NCBI RefSeq assembly: GCF_003369445.1
Contig: NZ_QRCU01000038.1
Span: 1 to 41,132, forward strand
Direction of reading: 5' to 3'
DNA: 41,132 nt
Source of the DNA: Arthrobacter silvisoli
GTDB lineage: Bacteria > Actinomycetota > Actinomycetes > Actinomycetales > Micrococcaceae
The notes beneath the pieces are model-generated. The model had not been told where the DNA came from, did not search any database, and saw only the letters and a program-made list of their open reading frames with translations. How positions within the stretch are numbered: position 1 is the stretch's first letter; every line of letters begins with the position of its first letter. Both the position numbers and the translations under genes were made by a program. Below are positions 7,882 through 19,241 of this stretch, piece by piece.

Positions 7882-8429
7882 CGGCCGGGTCTGGGCTGAC
7901 CGGGCGGGGCTTGACGGGCGCCAGGGCGGCCCTCAGGAATGTGCCCCTGCCTCCGGGCCAAGTGGCCGGGCTTGCCGCGGACCTTCTCCTCGCCCGGTTG
8001 CGGCCTGCACAGCTTCCAGGACCGCGCGCGCCGAGCCTTGCCGCGGGCGTGGGCATGATCGCGGCCGGATGCGCAATCACCGTCCGCGCGTTGGCGGAAC
8101 GACGGCGGCGCGAGGGCGGGACCTTCGAATTGGACCGCCCGCGCCGGCTGGTGGTGACCGGTCCCTATGCCGTCAGTCGGAATCCCATGTACGCCGGCTG
8201 GTGGCTGCTGCACCTTGGCGTCGGGCTGCTCCAAGGCTCGGCATGGGCGCTGCTCACGACTCCGGCCGCCGCCCTGGCCGAACACAGGGGAGTGCTGGCA
8301 GAAGAACGGGAGCTGGCGGAACTGTTCGGCGCAGGCTTCGCGGCCTACGCCGGGCAGGTTCCGCGCTACGTTTCCCTGCGCCGCCTGCGGGTCATGCTGC
8401 TGCGGCACACCCGGAAACCCGGGCCTTGA
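7878..8429 (+). CDS. Isoprenylcysteine carboxyl methyltransferase-family membrane protein
   Basis: The C-terminal two thirds matches the ICMT/phospholipid methyltransferase family: RRLVVTGPYAVSRNPMYAG, a hydrophobic helix, and then EERELAELFGAGFAAYAGQVPRY with the E/FG/Y/Y/PR signature for SAM binding. Three or four membrane helices are expected. The start is uncertain. TTG 7878 overlaps the upstream stop as TTGA and gives 183 residues; TTG 7911, GTG 7941 and GTG 7962 are also in frame. In bacteria this family methylates diverse small molecules or lipids, not prenylated proteins, so the name is only a family name. Coupling to the monooxygenase suggests a shared small-molecule or lipid modification. 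Confidence 0.72.
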   Translation: MTAGSGLTGRGLTGARAALRNVPLPPGQVAGLAADLLLARLRPAQLPGPRAPSLAAGVGMIAAGCAITVRALAERRRREGGTFELDRPRRLVVTGPYAVSRNPMYAGWWLLHLGVGLLQGSAWALLTTPAAALAEHRGVLAEERELAELFGAGFAAYAGQVPRYVSLRRLRVMLLRHTRKPGP

Positions 8430-8447
8430 ACGAGCCGCTGCAGCGAA

Positions 8448-9446
8448 TCAGGCCTGCTTCGGGGTCATGGCCACCATACCGGCGTAGGTGAAGCCGCCGC
8501 CGAACCCGAAGAGCAGGGCAGGCACATCGGCCGGGATCCGGCCGGCGTGCCACCACTTGCTCAGGCCCAGGGGGACGCTCGCGGCGGAGGTGTTGCCGGA
8601 CTCGGTCACGTCGGTCACCACCACCTTCTCGCTGAGCCCCAGGCCCTGCGCGAGCGGTTCGATGATGCGCAGGTTCGCCTGGTGGGCAACCAGTACCTCG
8701 ATGTCGTCCAGGGTGAGCCCGGCCCGTTCCACGGCTTCGCGGGCGTGGCCGACGGCGTCGAGCAGTCCCCAGCGCAGCACTTCCCGGCCATTCTGCGAGA
8801 ACTTGCCCTCCGGCGGGCCGATCCGCACCGAATCGGCCATGTCCGTGCGGGACCCCCACACCACCGGGCCGATCCGGGGTTCCTCGGACGGACCCACGAC
8901 GGCGGCACCCGCCCCGTCCGCGACCAGCACCGCGGTGCTGCGGTCCGTCCAGTCGGTGACGGTGGAGAGCGTTTCGGCGCCAATGGCGATCGCGTGGGTT
9001 GCTGAGCCGGAGCGGATGGCCTGGTCGGCGATGCCGAGGGCGTACTCGAAACCGGAGCAGGCGGTGTTGATCTCGATGACGCCCGGGCCGCGGCGGGCGG
9101 CGCCGAGTTCCAGTGCTTGCGCCACGCGGCCGGCTGTGTTGGGGGAGCGTTCCTGTGAGGTGGTGGTGGCGACCACCACGAGGTCGATCTGCTCCGGCGC
9201 CAGCTCCGAACCGGCCAATGCCATGCGCGCCGCATCCGTCGCCAGGGTGGCGACGGTTTCGCCTTCGCCGGCGATGTGGCGCGTGATGATCCCGGTGCGC
9301 TGGCGGATCCATTCGTCGTTGGTGTCGAGGATCGTCTCGAGCTCGAAGTTGTCCATGACCCGTACGGGCTGGGCGTGGCCGAGGCCGCGGATCTCGGTTC
9401 CGGCTGGTCCTTGGGGAAGGTGCAGGGCGGGAAGGTGCGGGGTCAT
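8448..9446 (-). CDS. fabH: 3-oxoacyl-ACP synthase III (FabH-type ketosynthase)
   Basis: This KAS III homologue has 332 residues and the complete catalytic triad: C130 in NTACSGFEYAL, H255 in VAHQANLR and N285 in ESGNTSAAS. KAS III condenses acyl-CoA primers with malonyl-ACP to start fatty-acid synthesis. The first 16 residues are a non-family extension; M31 is too deep to be the start, and ATG 9446 has GAAAGGA six bases upstream, so the start is good. It is not next to fabD, acpP or fabF, so it is either a second, solitary FabH or the sole copy located away from the fab cluster. Primer specificity cannot be read. Confidence 0.88.
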   Translation of the reverse strand: MTPHLPALHLPQGPAGTEIRGLGHAQPVRVMDNFELETILDTNDEWIRQRTGIITRHIAGEGETVATLATDAARMALAGSELAPEQIDLVVVATTTSQERSPNTAGRVAQALELGAARRGPGVIEINTACSGFEYALGIADQAIRSGSATHAIAIGAETLSTVTDWTDRSTAVLVADGAGAAVVGPSEEPRIGPVVWGSRTDMADSVRIGPPEGKFSQNGREVLRWGLLDAVGHAREAVERAGLTLDDIEVLVAHQANLRIIEPLAQGLGLSEKVVVTDVTESGNTSAASVPLGLSKWWHAGRIPADVPALLFGFGGGFTYAGMVAMTPKQA

Positions 9447-9575
9447 CCTGGTCCTTTCAGAGGGGGCAGCCCGCAGTTGGGGTGCGGTGGTGCGGTCGGG
9501 AAAGTCTGTGCTGTGCTCGATGTTGTGCGGTGCTCTGCGCGATGTGCTGTGTGCTCTGCGCAGCGTGCCGGCGGC

Positions 9576-13568
<3,993 letters not shown>

Positions 13569-13616
13569 GGCTGCAAGCCAGTCTACTGTGGCACCGGGTC
13601 TGCTGCTGTGCCGGGC

Positions 13617-14621
13617 CTACGCCTGGGCCGGGGTTCCGGTGCCGTGGGTTCCGGTGCCGTGGGCGGCGGCGCCCGCCGAGCGCGCCAGCCGGCCGGCCAG
13701 CGTTACGGCGTACTCCTTGAACTCCGGCGGCGAGAGGATTTCGAACTCCATGCCCAGCGCCGCAAGGTGCGCCGCGGGCTGGGCCAGGCTGTCCCAGCCG
13801 GCGTGCAGCAGCGTGGCGGTCCCGCCGTCGTCGGCCAAGGTCGCCAGCTGCGGGCCGACGAGGGCGGCCACGTCGCCGATCGGCGCGAACAAGCGCACGA
13901 CGACGTCATAGCGGTAGGGCGAACGGGTCACCGACTGCTGGACGTAGGCAGCCAGGTCCTCCGCCGGGAGCGGCCGCGGGAGGAACTTCTTCGTGGCGGC
14001 CGGCAGGGAGGCGATGCGGTCGGCGCGGAACGTCCGCCAGTCTTCCCGTTCGAGATCCCAGGCCACCAGGTACCAGCGGCGGCCCGTGTCCACCAGGCGG
14101 TAGGGCTCGGCGGTACGGCGGTCCACTGTGCCGTCGGGTTTGGCGTAGTCGAAGCGGATCAGGCGCCGGTCCGCGATGGCTGAGGAGACGACGGTGAGCT
14201 GGTGCGGATCCACGGCGGCGGCGTTGCTGGGCAGGGTTGTGACGGCTTCTTTGAGGGTGGTGAAGCGTGGGCGCAGCCTGGCAGGCAGGACCTGTTCAAG
14301 CTTGGCGAGGGCCCGCACTGAGGCTTCGCCGATGCCCGCGACGGGCCCGGCGGCCACCGAATTCAGTCCGAGGGCGACTGCCAGGGCCTCGTTGTCGTCG
14401 AGCAGGAGCGGCGGCAGCTGGGCGCCGGCTCCCAGCTGGTAGCCGCCGGCGATTCCGGGCGAGGCGTGGATGGGGTACCCGAGGGTGCGGAGTTTGTCGA
14501 TGTCGCGGCGCACGGTGCGTTCCGTGACGCCCATCCTTTGGGCCAAGGCCGGGCCGGTCCATTCGCGCCGCAGCTGCAGCAGCGAGAGCAGCTGCAGCAG
14601 GCGGGCGGAGCTTTGGATCAT
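13617..14621 (-). CDS. WYL-domain transcriptional regulator
   Basis: This 334-residue regulator has an N-terminal helix-turn-helix of the HTH_11/DeoR-like type (about 5-60, ERTVRRDIDKLRTLGYPI) and a WYL domain in the middle (about 140-220, with GRRWYLVAWDLEREDWRTFRADRI in two pieces). A C-terminal WCX-like segment follows. WYL domains sense nucleic acids or nucleotides, for example PafBC in the mycobacterial DNA damage response. The last residues contain two identical HGTGT units encoded by a tandem repeat. The likely -10 element TAAGCT (14634-14629) lies seven bases from the ATG, suggesting a leaderless transcript. It is probably co-transcribed with hrpA; its targets are unknown. Confidence 0.85.
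   Translation of the reverse strand: MIQSSARLLQLLSLLQLRREWTGPALAQRMGVTERTVRRDIDKLRTLGYPIHASPGIAGGYQLGAGAQLPPLLLDDNEALAVALGLNSVAAGPVAGIGEASVRALAKLEQVLPARLRPRFTTLKEAVTTLPSNAAAVDPHQLTVVSSAIADRRLIRFDYAKPDGTVDRRTAEPYRLVDTGRRWYLVAWDLEREDWRTFRADRIASLPAATKKFLPRPLPAEDLAAYVQQSVTRSPYRYDVVVRLFAPIGDVAALVGPQLATLADDGGTATLLHAGWDSLAQPAAHLAALGMEFEILSPPEFKEYAVTLAGRLARSAGAAAHGTGTHGTGTPAQA
13632..13661. repeat. Two tandem 15-base units in the 3' end of the WYL gene
   Basis: Identical 15-base units at 13632-13646 and 13647-13661 encode a doubled HGTGT motif at the very C-terminus of the WYL regulator. Being a multiple of three, the unit can expand without a frameshift. Confidence 0.8.
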
Positions 14622-14647
14622 GGACCACAGCTTATCCCCGGCGGCTC

Positions 14648-14672
14648 CCCGCCTTCGTGCCTCAGGCGGGGC
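14648..14672 (-). terminator. Hairpin downstream of the small membrane protein gene
   Basis: A 7-base-pair GC stem (14648-14654 with 14666-14672, 11-base loop) lies 43 bases after the small gene's stop and within the upstream region of the WYL gene. It lacks a T-tract, so termination is only suggested. Two direct 11-base repeats starting with GGGCCCATCCG (14671-14681 and 14683-14693) follow it. Confidence 0.35.
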
Positions 14673-14714
14673 CCATCCGTGGGCCCATCCGGCTTGGGGG
14701 TGCCGGCCGGTAGG

Positions 14715-14885
14715 TCAGAGCAGGCGCATGGTCCAGTAGGCGCTGCTGGGGAGGTCAAGGGCACGCCAGTCGCGTTCGGAACGAACCGGCGGAAGGTGGC
14801 CGCGGCCGTCACGGAGGACTGCCGAGATAGTGGCTGCGATAGCCAGCAGGACGATGATGACGATGAATGCCAGGAGGATTTCCAT
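14715..14885 (-). CDS. Small single-span membrane protein, 56 residues, unknown
   Basis: A 56-codon frame starts MEILLAFIVIIVLLAIAATI, an uninterrupted hydrophobic helix at about 2-24. A basic/polar part (LRDGRGHLPPVRSERDW) and the aromatic end SAYWTMRLL follow. The abrupt change from one TM helix to a charged cytoplasmic tail and the GC-ending codon use make it look like a real gene. It is divergent from the GlxA regulator and shares the 81-base gap that carries the inverted repeat at 14921-14957, so that regulator may control it. No family is recognised. The Shine-Dalgarno is poor (GAGG only one base from ATG). Confidence 0.6.
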   Translation of the reverse strand: MEILLAFIVIIVLLAIAATISAVLRDGRGHLPPVRSERDWRALDLPSSAYWTMRLL

Positions 14886-14920
14886 GCCTCAATCGTCGTC
14901 CTGGCCGGACCCAAGAAACA

Positions 14921-14957
14921 GTGGCAGAAATGACCCATTTGGACAAATTTCTGCCAC
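14921..14957. promoter_or_regulatory. Perfect 11-base inverted repeat, candidate GlxA operator
   Basis: GTGGCAGAAAT at 14921-14931 and its exact reverse complement at 14947-14957 are 15 bases apart, between the divergent small membrane gene and the GlxA-type regulator, ending 9 bases before the regulator's ATG. A further half-like GTGGCAG lies just inside the regulator gene at 14979-14985. Placement and symmetry suit an autoregulatory AraC-family dimer site. No database motif was consulted. Confidence 0.7.
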
Positions 14958-14966
14958 ACTGGAGGT

Positions 14967-15938
14967 ATGTTGAAATCAGTGGCAGTCATCGTTGTTCCTG
15001 GCTTCTCGATCTTCGAATTCGGCACCGCCTTCGAGGTTTTCGGCATTGACCGCTCCGACCGGGAGGGCGGCGTTCCAAAGTTCGATTTCCGCGTCTGCAC
15101 GCCGCATCCAGGCGATGTCCCCATGAAATCCGGGCTGTCGATGCACGTAAGTCTCGGCCTGGAAGCCGCTTCCGATGCGGACCTGGTGATCATGGCTCCC
15201 TACGGCCGTGACCTGGACGTGCCGGAGGAGGTCCTGGAAACCCTCCGGGCCGCCCACGAACGGGGCGCCTGGGTGCTGTCCATCTGCTCCGGCGCCTACG
15301 CCCTTGCCCGGGCCGGGCTGCTGGACGGGCGCCGCTGCACCACTCACTGGCACTACTCGCAGGACCTGGCCAGCCGCTATCCCCAGGCCCGGGTCGATGA
15401 AAACGTCCTCTATGTCCAGGACGGCACCATCATCACCAGTGCGGGCACGGCCTCAGGCATCGACGCCTGCCTGCACCTGGTCCGCGTGGAGTTGGGCGCG
15501 AAGGTCGCTGCTGCGATCGCCCGCGACATGGTGGTAGCGCCGCACCGCGACGGCGGGCAGGCCCAGTACATCGACCGGCCGATGCCGAGCTGTGGCTCGG
15601 CGCCGATGGAGGCCCTGCTGCGCTGGATGGTGGAGAACCTGGACCAGGAACACAGCGTTGCCGAGCTCGCTGAACGGCTGCACATGTCACCCCGGACCTT
15701 CGCCCGCCGTTTCCGCGCCGAAACCGGGGCAACACCAGCCGCCTGGCTCAACTCACAGCGGGTGCTGCGGGCCCAGGAGTTGCTGGAAGGCAGTGACCTG
15801 AACATCGACGAGGTGGCGCGGGAAGCCGGATTCGGGCACTCGGTACTGATGCGGCACCACTTCGCCAAGGTCCTGGACACCAGCCCGCAGTCCTACCGCC
15901 GTGCCTTCCGGGGTAGCCAGCTGGCCGAAGTAGTCTAG
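14967..15938 (+). CDS. GlxA-family transcriptional regulator (DJ-1/PfpI domain plus AraC HTH)
   Basis: The first part (about 1-170) is a DJ-1/PfpI amidotransferase-like domain with C107 at the nucleophile elbow (SICSGAYALA). The second (about 220-318) is an AraC-type double helix-turn-helix (MSPRTFARRFRAETGATPAAWL and then EVAREAGFGHSVLMRHHF). Family members are cytoplasmic activators of catabolic genes, for example for choline, carnitine or arginine use; the ligand here is unknown. ATG 14967 has GGAGG only one base upstream. TTG 14970, the next codon, has better spacing, so the exact start is unsure. The inverted repeat in front suggests self-regulation and control of the divergent small gene. 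Confidence 0.88.
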   Translation: MLKSVAVIVVPGFSIFEFGTAFEVFGIDRSDREGGVPKFDFRVCTPHPGDVPMKSGLSMHVSLGLEAASDADLVIMAPYGRDLDVPEEVLETLRAAHERGAWVLSICSGAYALARAGLLDGRRCTTHWHYSQDLASRYPQARVDENVLYVQDGTIITSAGTASGIDACLHLVRVELGAKVAAAIARDMVVAPHRDGGQAQYIDRPMPSCGSAPMEALLRWMVENLDQEHSVAELAERLHMSPRTFARRFRAETGATPAAWLNSQRVLRAQELLEGSDLNIDEVAREAGFGHSVLMRHHFAKVLDTSPQSYRRAFRGSQLAEVV

Positions 15939-15947
15939 CGGCGTCGC

Positions 15948-16238
15948 TCAGCGCTGCCCGCGGCTCTCGGAACCCTCCGCCTTGGCGGATTCCACCAGTT
16001 CCTCCCAGGGGCCGGTGACTTCCCGGTCCGGCAGGGTGGCGCGGCGCTGGCCGGCCCGGATGGAGTACATGAACCGGTCCGGCTGGTTGGCTGTGCGGGA
16101 CAGTGCCTTCGCTTCCTCCCAGGGACACGCTTCGACCAGGGGCATCCAGCGCTCCTTGTCGTCCGCGGACACGGCATTCACGCTCCAGACACGCGTCATG
16201 GCAGCGATGCCCCCGCTGCGACGGACAGTGATTTTCAT
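15948..16238 (-). CDS. Emfourin-like protealysin inhibitor
   Basis: This 96-residue soluble protein begins MKITVRRSGGIAAMTRVWSV and contains PDRFMYSIRAG followed by a strand ending in a Trp-containing helix (TGPWEELVESA). This matches the emfourin pattern (MKI.V.RSGG...R.W and PD.F.Y.), a family of intracellular inhibitors of protealysin-like M4 peptidases. It follows the M4 peptidase gene by 57 bases on the same strand, the arrangement known for protealysin/emfourin. An upstream in-frame ATG (16277) would add 13 residues unlike the family, so the start at 16238 is preferred. It is convergent with the GlxA regulator. Confidence 0.8.
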   Translation of the reverse strand: MKITVRRSGGIAAMTRVWSVNAVSADDKERWMPLVEACPWEEAKALSRTANQPDRFMYSIRAGQRRATLPDREVTGPWEELVESAKAEGSESRGQR

Positions 16239-16295
16239 GCCCCACCGATCTTCGTGCTGCGCCGATGCGGGATCCACCGGCGCCCGGCGCTGGAG

Positions 16296-17339
16296 TCAGA
16301 CCTTGACCTTTACAGTTTCCCACGCCTTCAGGACGGCGTCATGCTCGGGGGAGCCGCTGCCGAACAGCTCCTCTGCGGTGGCGATGGTAGTCCTGGCGAA
16401 CTTGCCGAAGGTGCACGCGGCAGGGAGGGACCCGCTGGTCAACGTGCCGTACCAGATGTGTCCCGGCGCTTCCCATGCGTTGCCGCCCAGCTCCGAGGCC
16501 ACCAGGTAGAAGGCCCGGTTGGGGATGCCTGAATTGATATGGACTCCGCCGTTGTCCGCGGTGGTGCGGACATAGCTGTCCATGGAATCCGGCTGGGGGT
16601 CCTTGCCCAGCACGTCGTCGTCGTAGGCCGTACCGGGCGCCTTGAGGGAACGCAGCGCCGCGCCCTGCACGGCGTCGGTGAACAGGCCCTCGCCGATGAG
16701 CCAGTTCGCCTCCGAGGCTGACTGTTTGCGGGCATACTGCTCCACCAGCACGCCGAAGACATCGGACATGGATTCGTTCAAGGCACCGGCCTGGTTCCGG
16801 TAAGCGAGGCCCGCCGTGTACTGGGTGACGCCGTGGGCCAGTTCGTGGCCGATCACGCTCAGGGACCTCGTAAAGCGCTGGAAGATCTCGCCGTCGCCGT
16901 CGCCGAAGACCATCTGGTGGCCGTCCCAGAAAGCGTTGTCGTAAAGCTTCCCGAAATGCACCGTCGCATCGAGCTTGAGGCCGGCGCCGTCGATGGAGTT
17001 CCGTTCGAAGACGTCCGCGTAGAGGGTGTGGGTATCGCCCAGGCCGTCATAGGCTTCGTCGGCCGCAGCATCCCCGACAGGCGGCATCCCTTCCTTCCGC
17101 ACCAGGGTGCCCGGCAGGGTTTCAGTGGATGCGGCGTCGAAGATGGTGCGCTGGGGCGGGCCGGGCTTGGCCTGGCGTGCGCTGGGCGGCGGGGCGGGCA
17201 CTGGAAGGGCGCGGGCGGCCTGCAGGCCTTTGATGTGCAGCAGCGATTCCTTCGCGGCCCGCGCGATGGCACGGAGGCGTGGTTCCGGTCGGGTGGCGAG
17301 GCGGCGCAGCATGTACGGAGGAACGATGGAGCAGATCAT
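16296..17339 (-). CDS. M4-family metallopeptidase, protealysin type
   Basis: This 347-residue thermolysin-family zinc protease has H165-E-L-A-H169 (VIGHELAHGVTQY), the third zinc ligand E189 in LNESMSD and the catalytic histidine H267 in GGVHINSG. There is no signal peptide. The N-terminus is MICSIVPPYMLRRLA, the short PPL-type propeptide start seen in protealysin-like enzymes, which are made and mature in the cytoplasm. The start at 17339 is supported by AAGGGG about eight bases upstream; an in-frame ATG at 17432 adds 31 residues of unrelated basic sequence. A Pro/Ala-rich stretch (about 45-63) likely marks the propeptide/catalytic boundary. The inhibitor gene lies directly downstream. Substrates unknown. 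Confidence 0.9.
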   Translation of the reverse strand: MICSIVPPYMLRRLATRPEPRLRAIARAAKESLLHIKGLQAARALPVPAPPPSARQAKPGPPQRTIFDAASTETLPGTLVRKEGMPPVGDAAADEAYDGLGDTHTLYADVFERNSIDGAGLKLDATVHFGKLYDNAFWDGHQMVFGDGDGEIFQRFTRSLSVIGHELAHGVTQYTAGLAYRNQAGALNESMSDVFGVLVEQYARKQSASEANWLIGEGLFTDAVQGAALRSLKAPGTAYDDDVLGKDPQPDSMDSYVRTTADNGGVHINSGIPNRAFYLVASELGGNAWEAPGHIWYGTLTSGSLPAACTFGKFARTTIATAEELFGSGSPEHDAVLKAWETVKVKV

Positions 17340-17451
17340 TGGCGAACCCCTTTGGCGTCTGGCGGAGCTGGTACGAATCAGCTTAGGAGCGGCCGCGGAC
17401 AATTTGGCGGCCCGCCTCCGGCATGTCCGCAACGGCGCTTGGCCGGCAACG

Positions 17452-17489
17452 CAGAAACCCCGCCATTCCTGGGAATGGCGGGGTTTCTG
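17452..17489 (-). terminator. Strong hairpin terminator after tRNA-Arg
   Basis: A perfect 18-base inverted repeat (17452-17469 with 17472-17489) lies 15 bases beyond the tRNA 3' end. On the minus strand the 3' arm ends GGGGTTTCTG, so a short T-run follows the GC-rich stem. It should end the tRNA transcript before the M4 peptidase promoter region. No gene occupies 17340-17504. Confidence 0.85.
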
Positions 17490-17504
17490 TGTCCTCGAAA
17501 GGAA

Positions 17505-17580
17505 TGGTGCCCTCGATAGGATTCGAACCTACGGCCTTCTGCTCCGGAGGCAGACGCTCTATCCCCTGAGCTACGAGGGC
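17505..17580 (-). tRNA. tRNA-Arg (anticodon CCG)
   Basis: The minus strand folds as a complete cloverleaf of 76 bases including an encoded CCA (17505-17507). The acceptor stem pairs GCCCTCG (17580-17574) with CGAGGGC (17515-17509). The D arm has GCTCAGGGGATAGAGC, the anticodon arm TCTGC-CTCCGGA-GCAGA gives anticodon CCG, and the T arm contains GGTTCGAATCC. It reads the arginine codon CGG. A strong hairpin follows. There is no integrase or 3' end duplication nearby, so it is not an occupied attachment site as far as can be seen. Confidence 0.97.
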
Positions 17581-17688
17581 ATCCGGGGTTTCCGGTTGTT
17601 TCCGGAACGTTGATGAGCTTAGCAGGTCCGCGGGCCGCATGGAAAAGCAGCGGAAAAGCGGCGCGGCGGGCGGCGTCCTGCCGTTGCC

Positions 17689-17704
17689 CGGACCCCGGGG
17701 TCCG
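17689..17704. repeat. 16-base perfect palindrome after the electron-transfer operon
   Basis: CGGACCCCGGGGTCCG is fully self-complementary. It begins one base beyond the stop codon of the RnfD/ferredoxin-reductase gene, between it and the tRNA gene. It may act as an operon-end hairpin, but no T-tract follows. Confidence 0.5.
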
Positions 17705-17705
17705 C

Positions 17706-19241
17706 TCAGTACCCGGCGAAGGCATCCACCCGGACGCGCCGCGCGCCGGCTTGCCGGGCAGCGGTGCGGAGCGATTCCACGCGCGCGGGAGACCCGGAAA
17801 CGTACACGGTCCGCCGCGCGATGTCCGGCACCAGGTCCCGGAGCGAGGACGCGTCGATCCGCACCGTTCCGGCGTCGTCCATGAATTCCGGCGGGGTTGA
17901 TCCGTCGGCGAGCCGGGCGACCACCCGCGCGCCCGAGGCCGCCAGCACCTCCGTTCCGGCCAGTTCGTCGGCGCCCGGCGCGAGGTAAAGCAGCACGATG
18001 TCCCGCTTCCGTGCGGCGCCGGCACCCAGCTGGGAAAGGAACGGGGTGATCCCGATGCCGGCAGCGATCAGCAGCACTGGCGTCGCGCCGTCGCGCGGCA
18101 ACACGAAGTCCCCGCCCACCGCGGTCGCCCGCAGGGGAGCGCCGGGGGCAAGTTCCAGCAAAGCCCGCTTCGCGGAGGACAGCGGTGCGGCCGTCCCCAC
18201 GCCGAAGGTCAGCTCCGCGGTGCCGGGCGCGCTGCTCATGCTGAAGATCCGCCGTCGGCCCTTTCCGTCGGACGAAGAGTGCGGCAGGTCGAGTTCCATG
18301 TACTGCCCCGGCGTGTAGCGGACCGGACGGCGGGCCGCGAAACGGAGTTCGGTGGTAGTGGGCGTCAGCGGCCGGGACCCCCTGAATTCGAGCCTGATGC
18401 CGCCGCGCTGGCCGGCGAAGAAGGCCAGCAGGTTGCCCAGCAGCAGCGCCAGTTCGGGGGAGTTCACCACGACGCCCAGGTTGTATGGCACCGCGAAGAC
18501 CACCCCGACGACGGCGGCAAGCGCCAGTTGCTGCCAGCGCCGGGGCGGCAGGGTGAGCGGCTCGGTCAGCATGAAGCCTGCGAAGAAGAGCAGCGGCCGT
18601 TGCGCGAACGGCTGCCAGAGCGCCGCCCCCGCCGGCATTCCGGCGCGCAGCAGCTCGGCGAAGACGATGGAGCCCGACACCAGCAGGAAGGCGCAGGCCA
18701 TCAGCACCTTGCGCGTCCGGTACATGATCAGCGCCACGGCCGGCACGAGCACCCACAACATCGCCGGCGTGGCCGCCCACCAGGTGGCGACGTTCAAGCC
18801 TGTCAGCGAGACGATGAACGCCCCGGCCGCCGCCGGGTTGAAGAGGTGCCGGCCGCGGAAGGCCAGCAGGTATTTCGAAGCCGAGGCCAGGACGCAGGCA
18901 AGGGCCACGCCGGCCAGATCCGGCCAGGCGACGGCCGGCAGCAGCTCGCTGGGCCAGAAGAGGAAGAACAGCAGCAGGCCGGTGATCAGGGACGACTCGG
19001 AATGCGGCCGGACCCGGAACAACGCGGCGAAGGCGCGGCCCGACAGATACGTCAGGCCGAGGCAGAGCCCGGCGTGCGCCAGCAGGTCCGGCAGGCTGAA
19101 CGTCAGCCAGCCGAGGACGTCGAGGAGCCCGCTGTACGCCGCGAGGACCGCGAGCACCCAGAGGATCAGCCTGTACATCGTGAAGCGGCCCAGCCAGGTA
19201 TCGAGCCGTGACTTGAGGGTGGCGGGGTGAACCGTGGTCAT
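17706..19241 (-). CDS. RnfD/NqrB-like membrane domain fused to a ferredoxin-NAD(P) reductase domain
   Basis: This 511-residue fusion protein has residues 1-275 with eight to ten hydrophobic helices and the RnfD/NqrB signatures HLFNPAA (132-138) and MLTEPLTLPP (224-233). Residues 280-511 are a cytoplasmic ferredoxin-reductase-like FAD/NAD(P) module, with the FAD motif RRIFSMSSAPG (330-340), the nucleotide-binding turn AAGIGITP (393-400) and a C-terminal VYVSGSP. NAD(P)H electrons would pass from FAD across the membrane. The place where RnfD-type proteins carry an FMN-acceptor Thr reads MPAGAALW (202-209), with Ala, so this subunit probably has no covalent FMN. Its ATG overlaps the apbE stop (ATGA). 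Last gene of the three-gene operon. Confidence 0.82.
   Translation of the reverse strand: MTTVHPATLKSRLDTWLGRFTMYRLILWVLAVLAAYSGLLDVLGWLTFSLPDLLAHAGLCLGLTYLSGRAFAALFRVRPHSESSLITGLLLFFLFWPSELLPAVAWPDLAGVALACVLASASKYLLAFRGRHLFNPAAAGAFIVSLTGLNVATWWAATPAMLWVLVPAVALIMYRTRKVLMACAFLLVSGSIVFAELLRAGMPAGAALWQPFAQRPLLFFAGFMLTEPLTLPPRRWQQLALAAVVGVVFAVPYNLGVVVNSPELALLLGNLLAFFAGQRGGIRLEFRGSRPLTPTTTELRFAARRPVRYTPGQYMELDLPHSSSDGKGRRRIFSMSSAPGTAELTFGVGTAAPLSSAKRALLELAPGAPLRATAVGGDFVLPRDGATPVLLIAAGIGITPFLSQLGAGAARKRDIVLLYLAPGADELAGTEVLAASGARVVARLADGSTPPEFMDDAGTVRIDASSLRDLVPDIARRTVYVSGSPARVESLRTAARQAGARRVRVDAFAGY

Noticed and set aside
9520..9561. Short repeats in the gap between fabH and hrpA
   Set aside because: GTGCTCTGCGC occurs twice with a 21-base period, but the surroundings are low-complexity GTGCT-rich sequence, so it is probably chance or slippage rather than a site.
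17505..17580. tRNA-Arg as an integration site of a mobile element
   Set aside because: No integrase gene, no repeated tRNA 3' end and no change in gene style on either side; the strong hairpin beside it is explained as a terminator.
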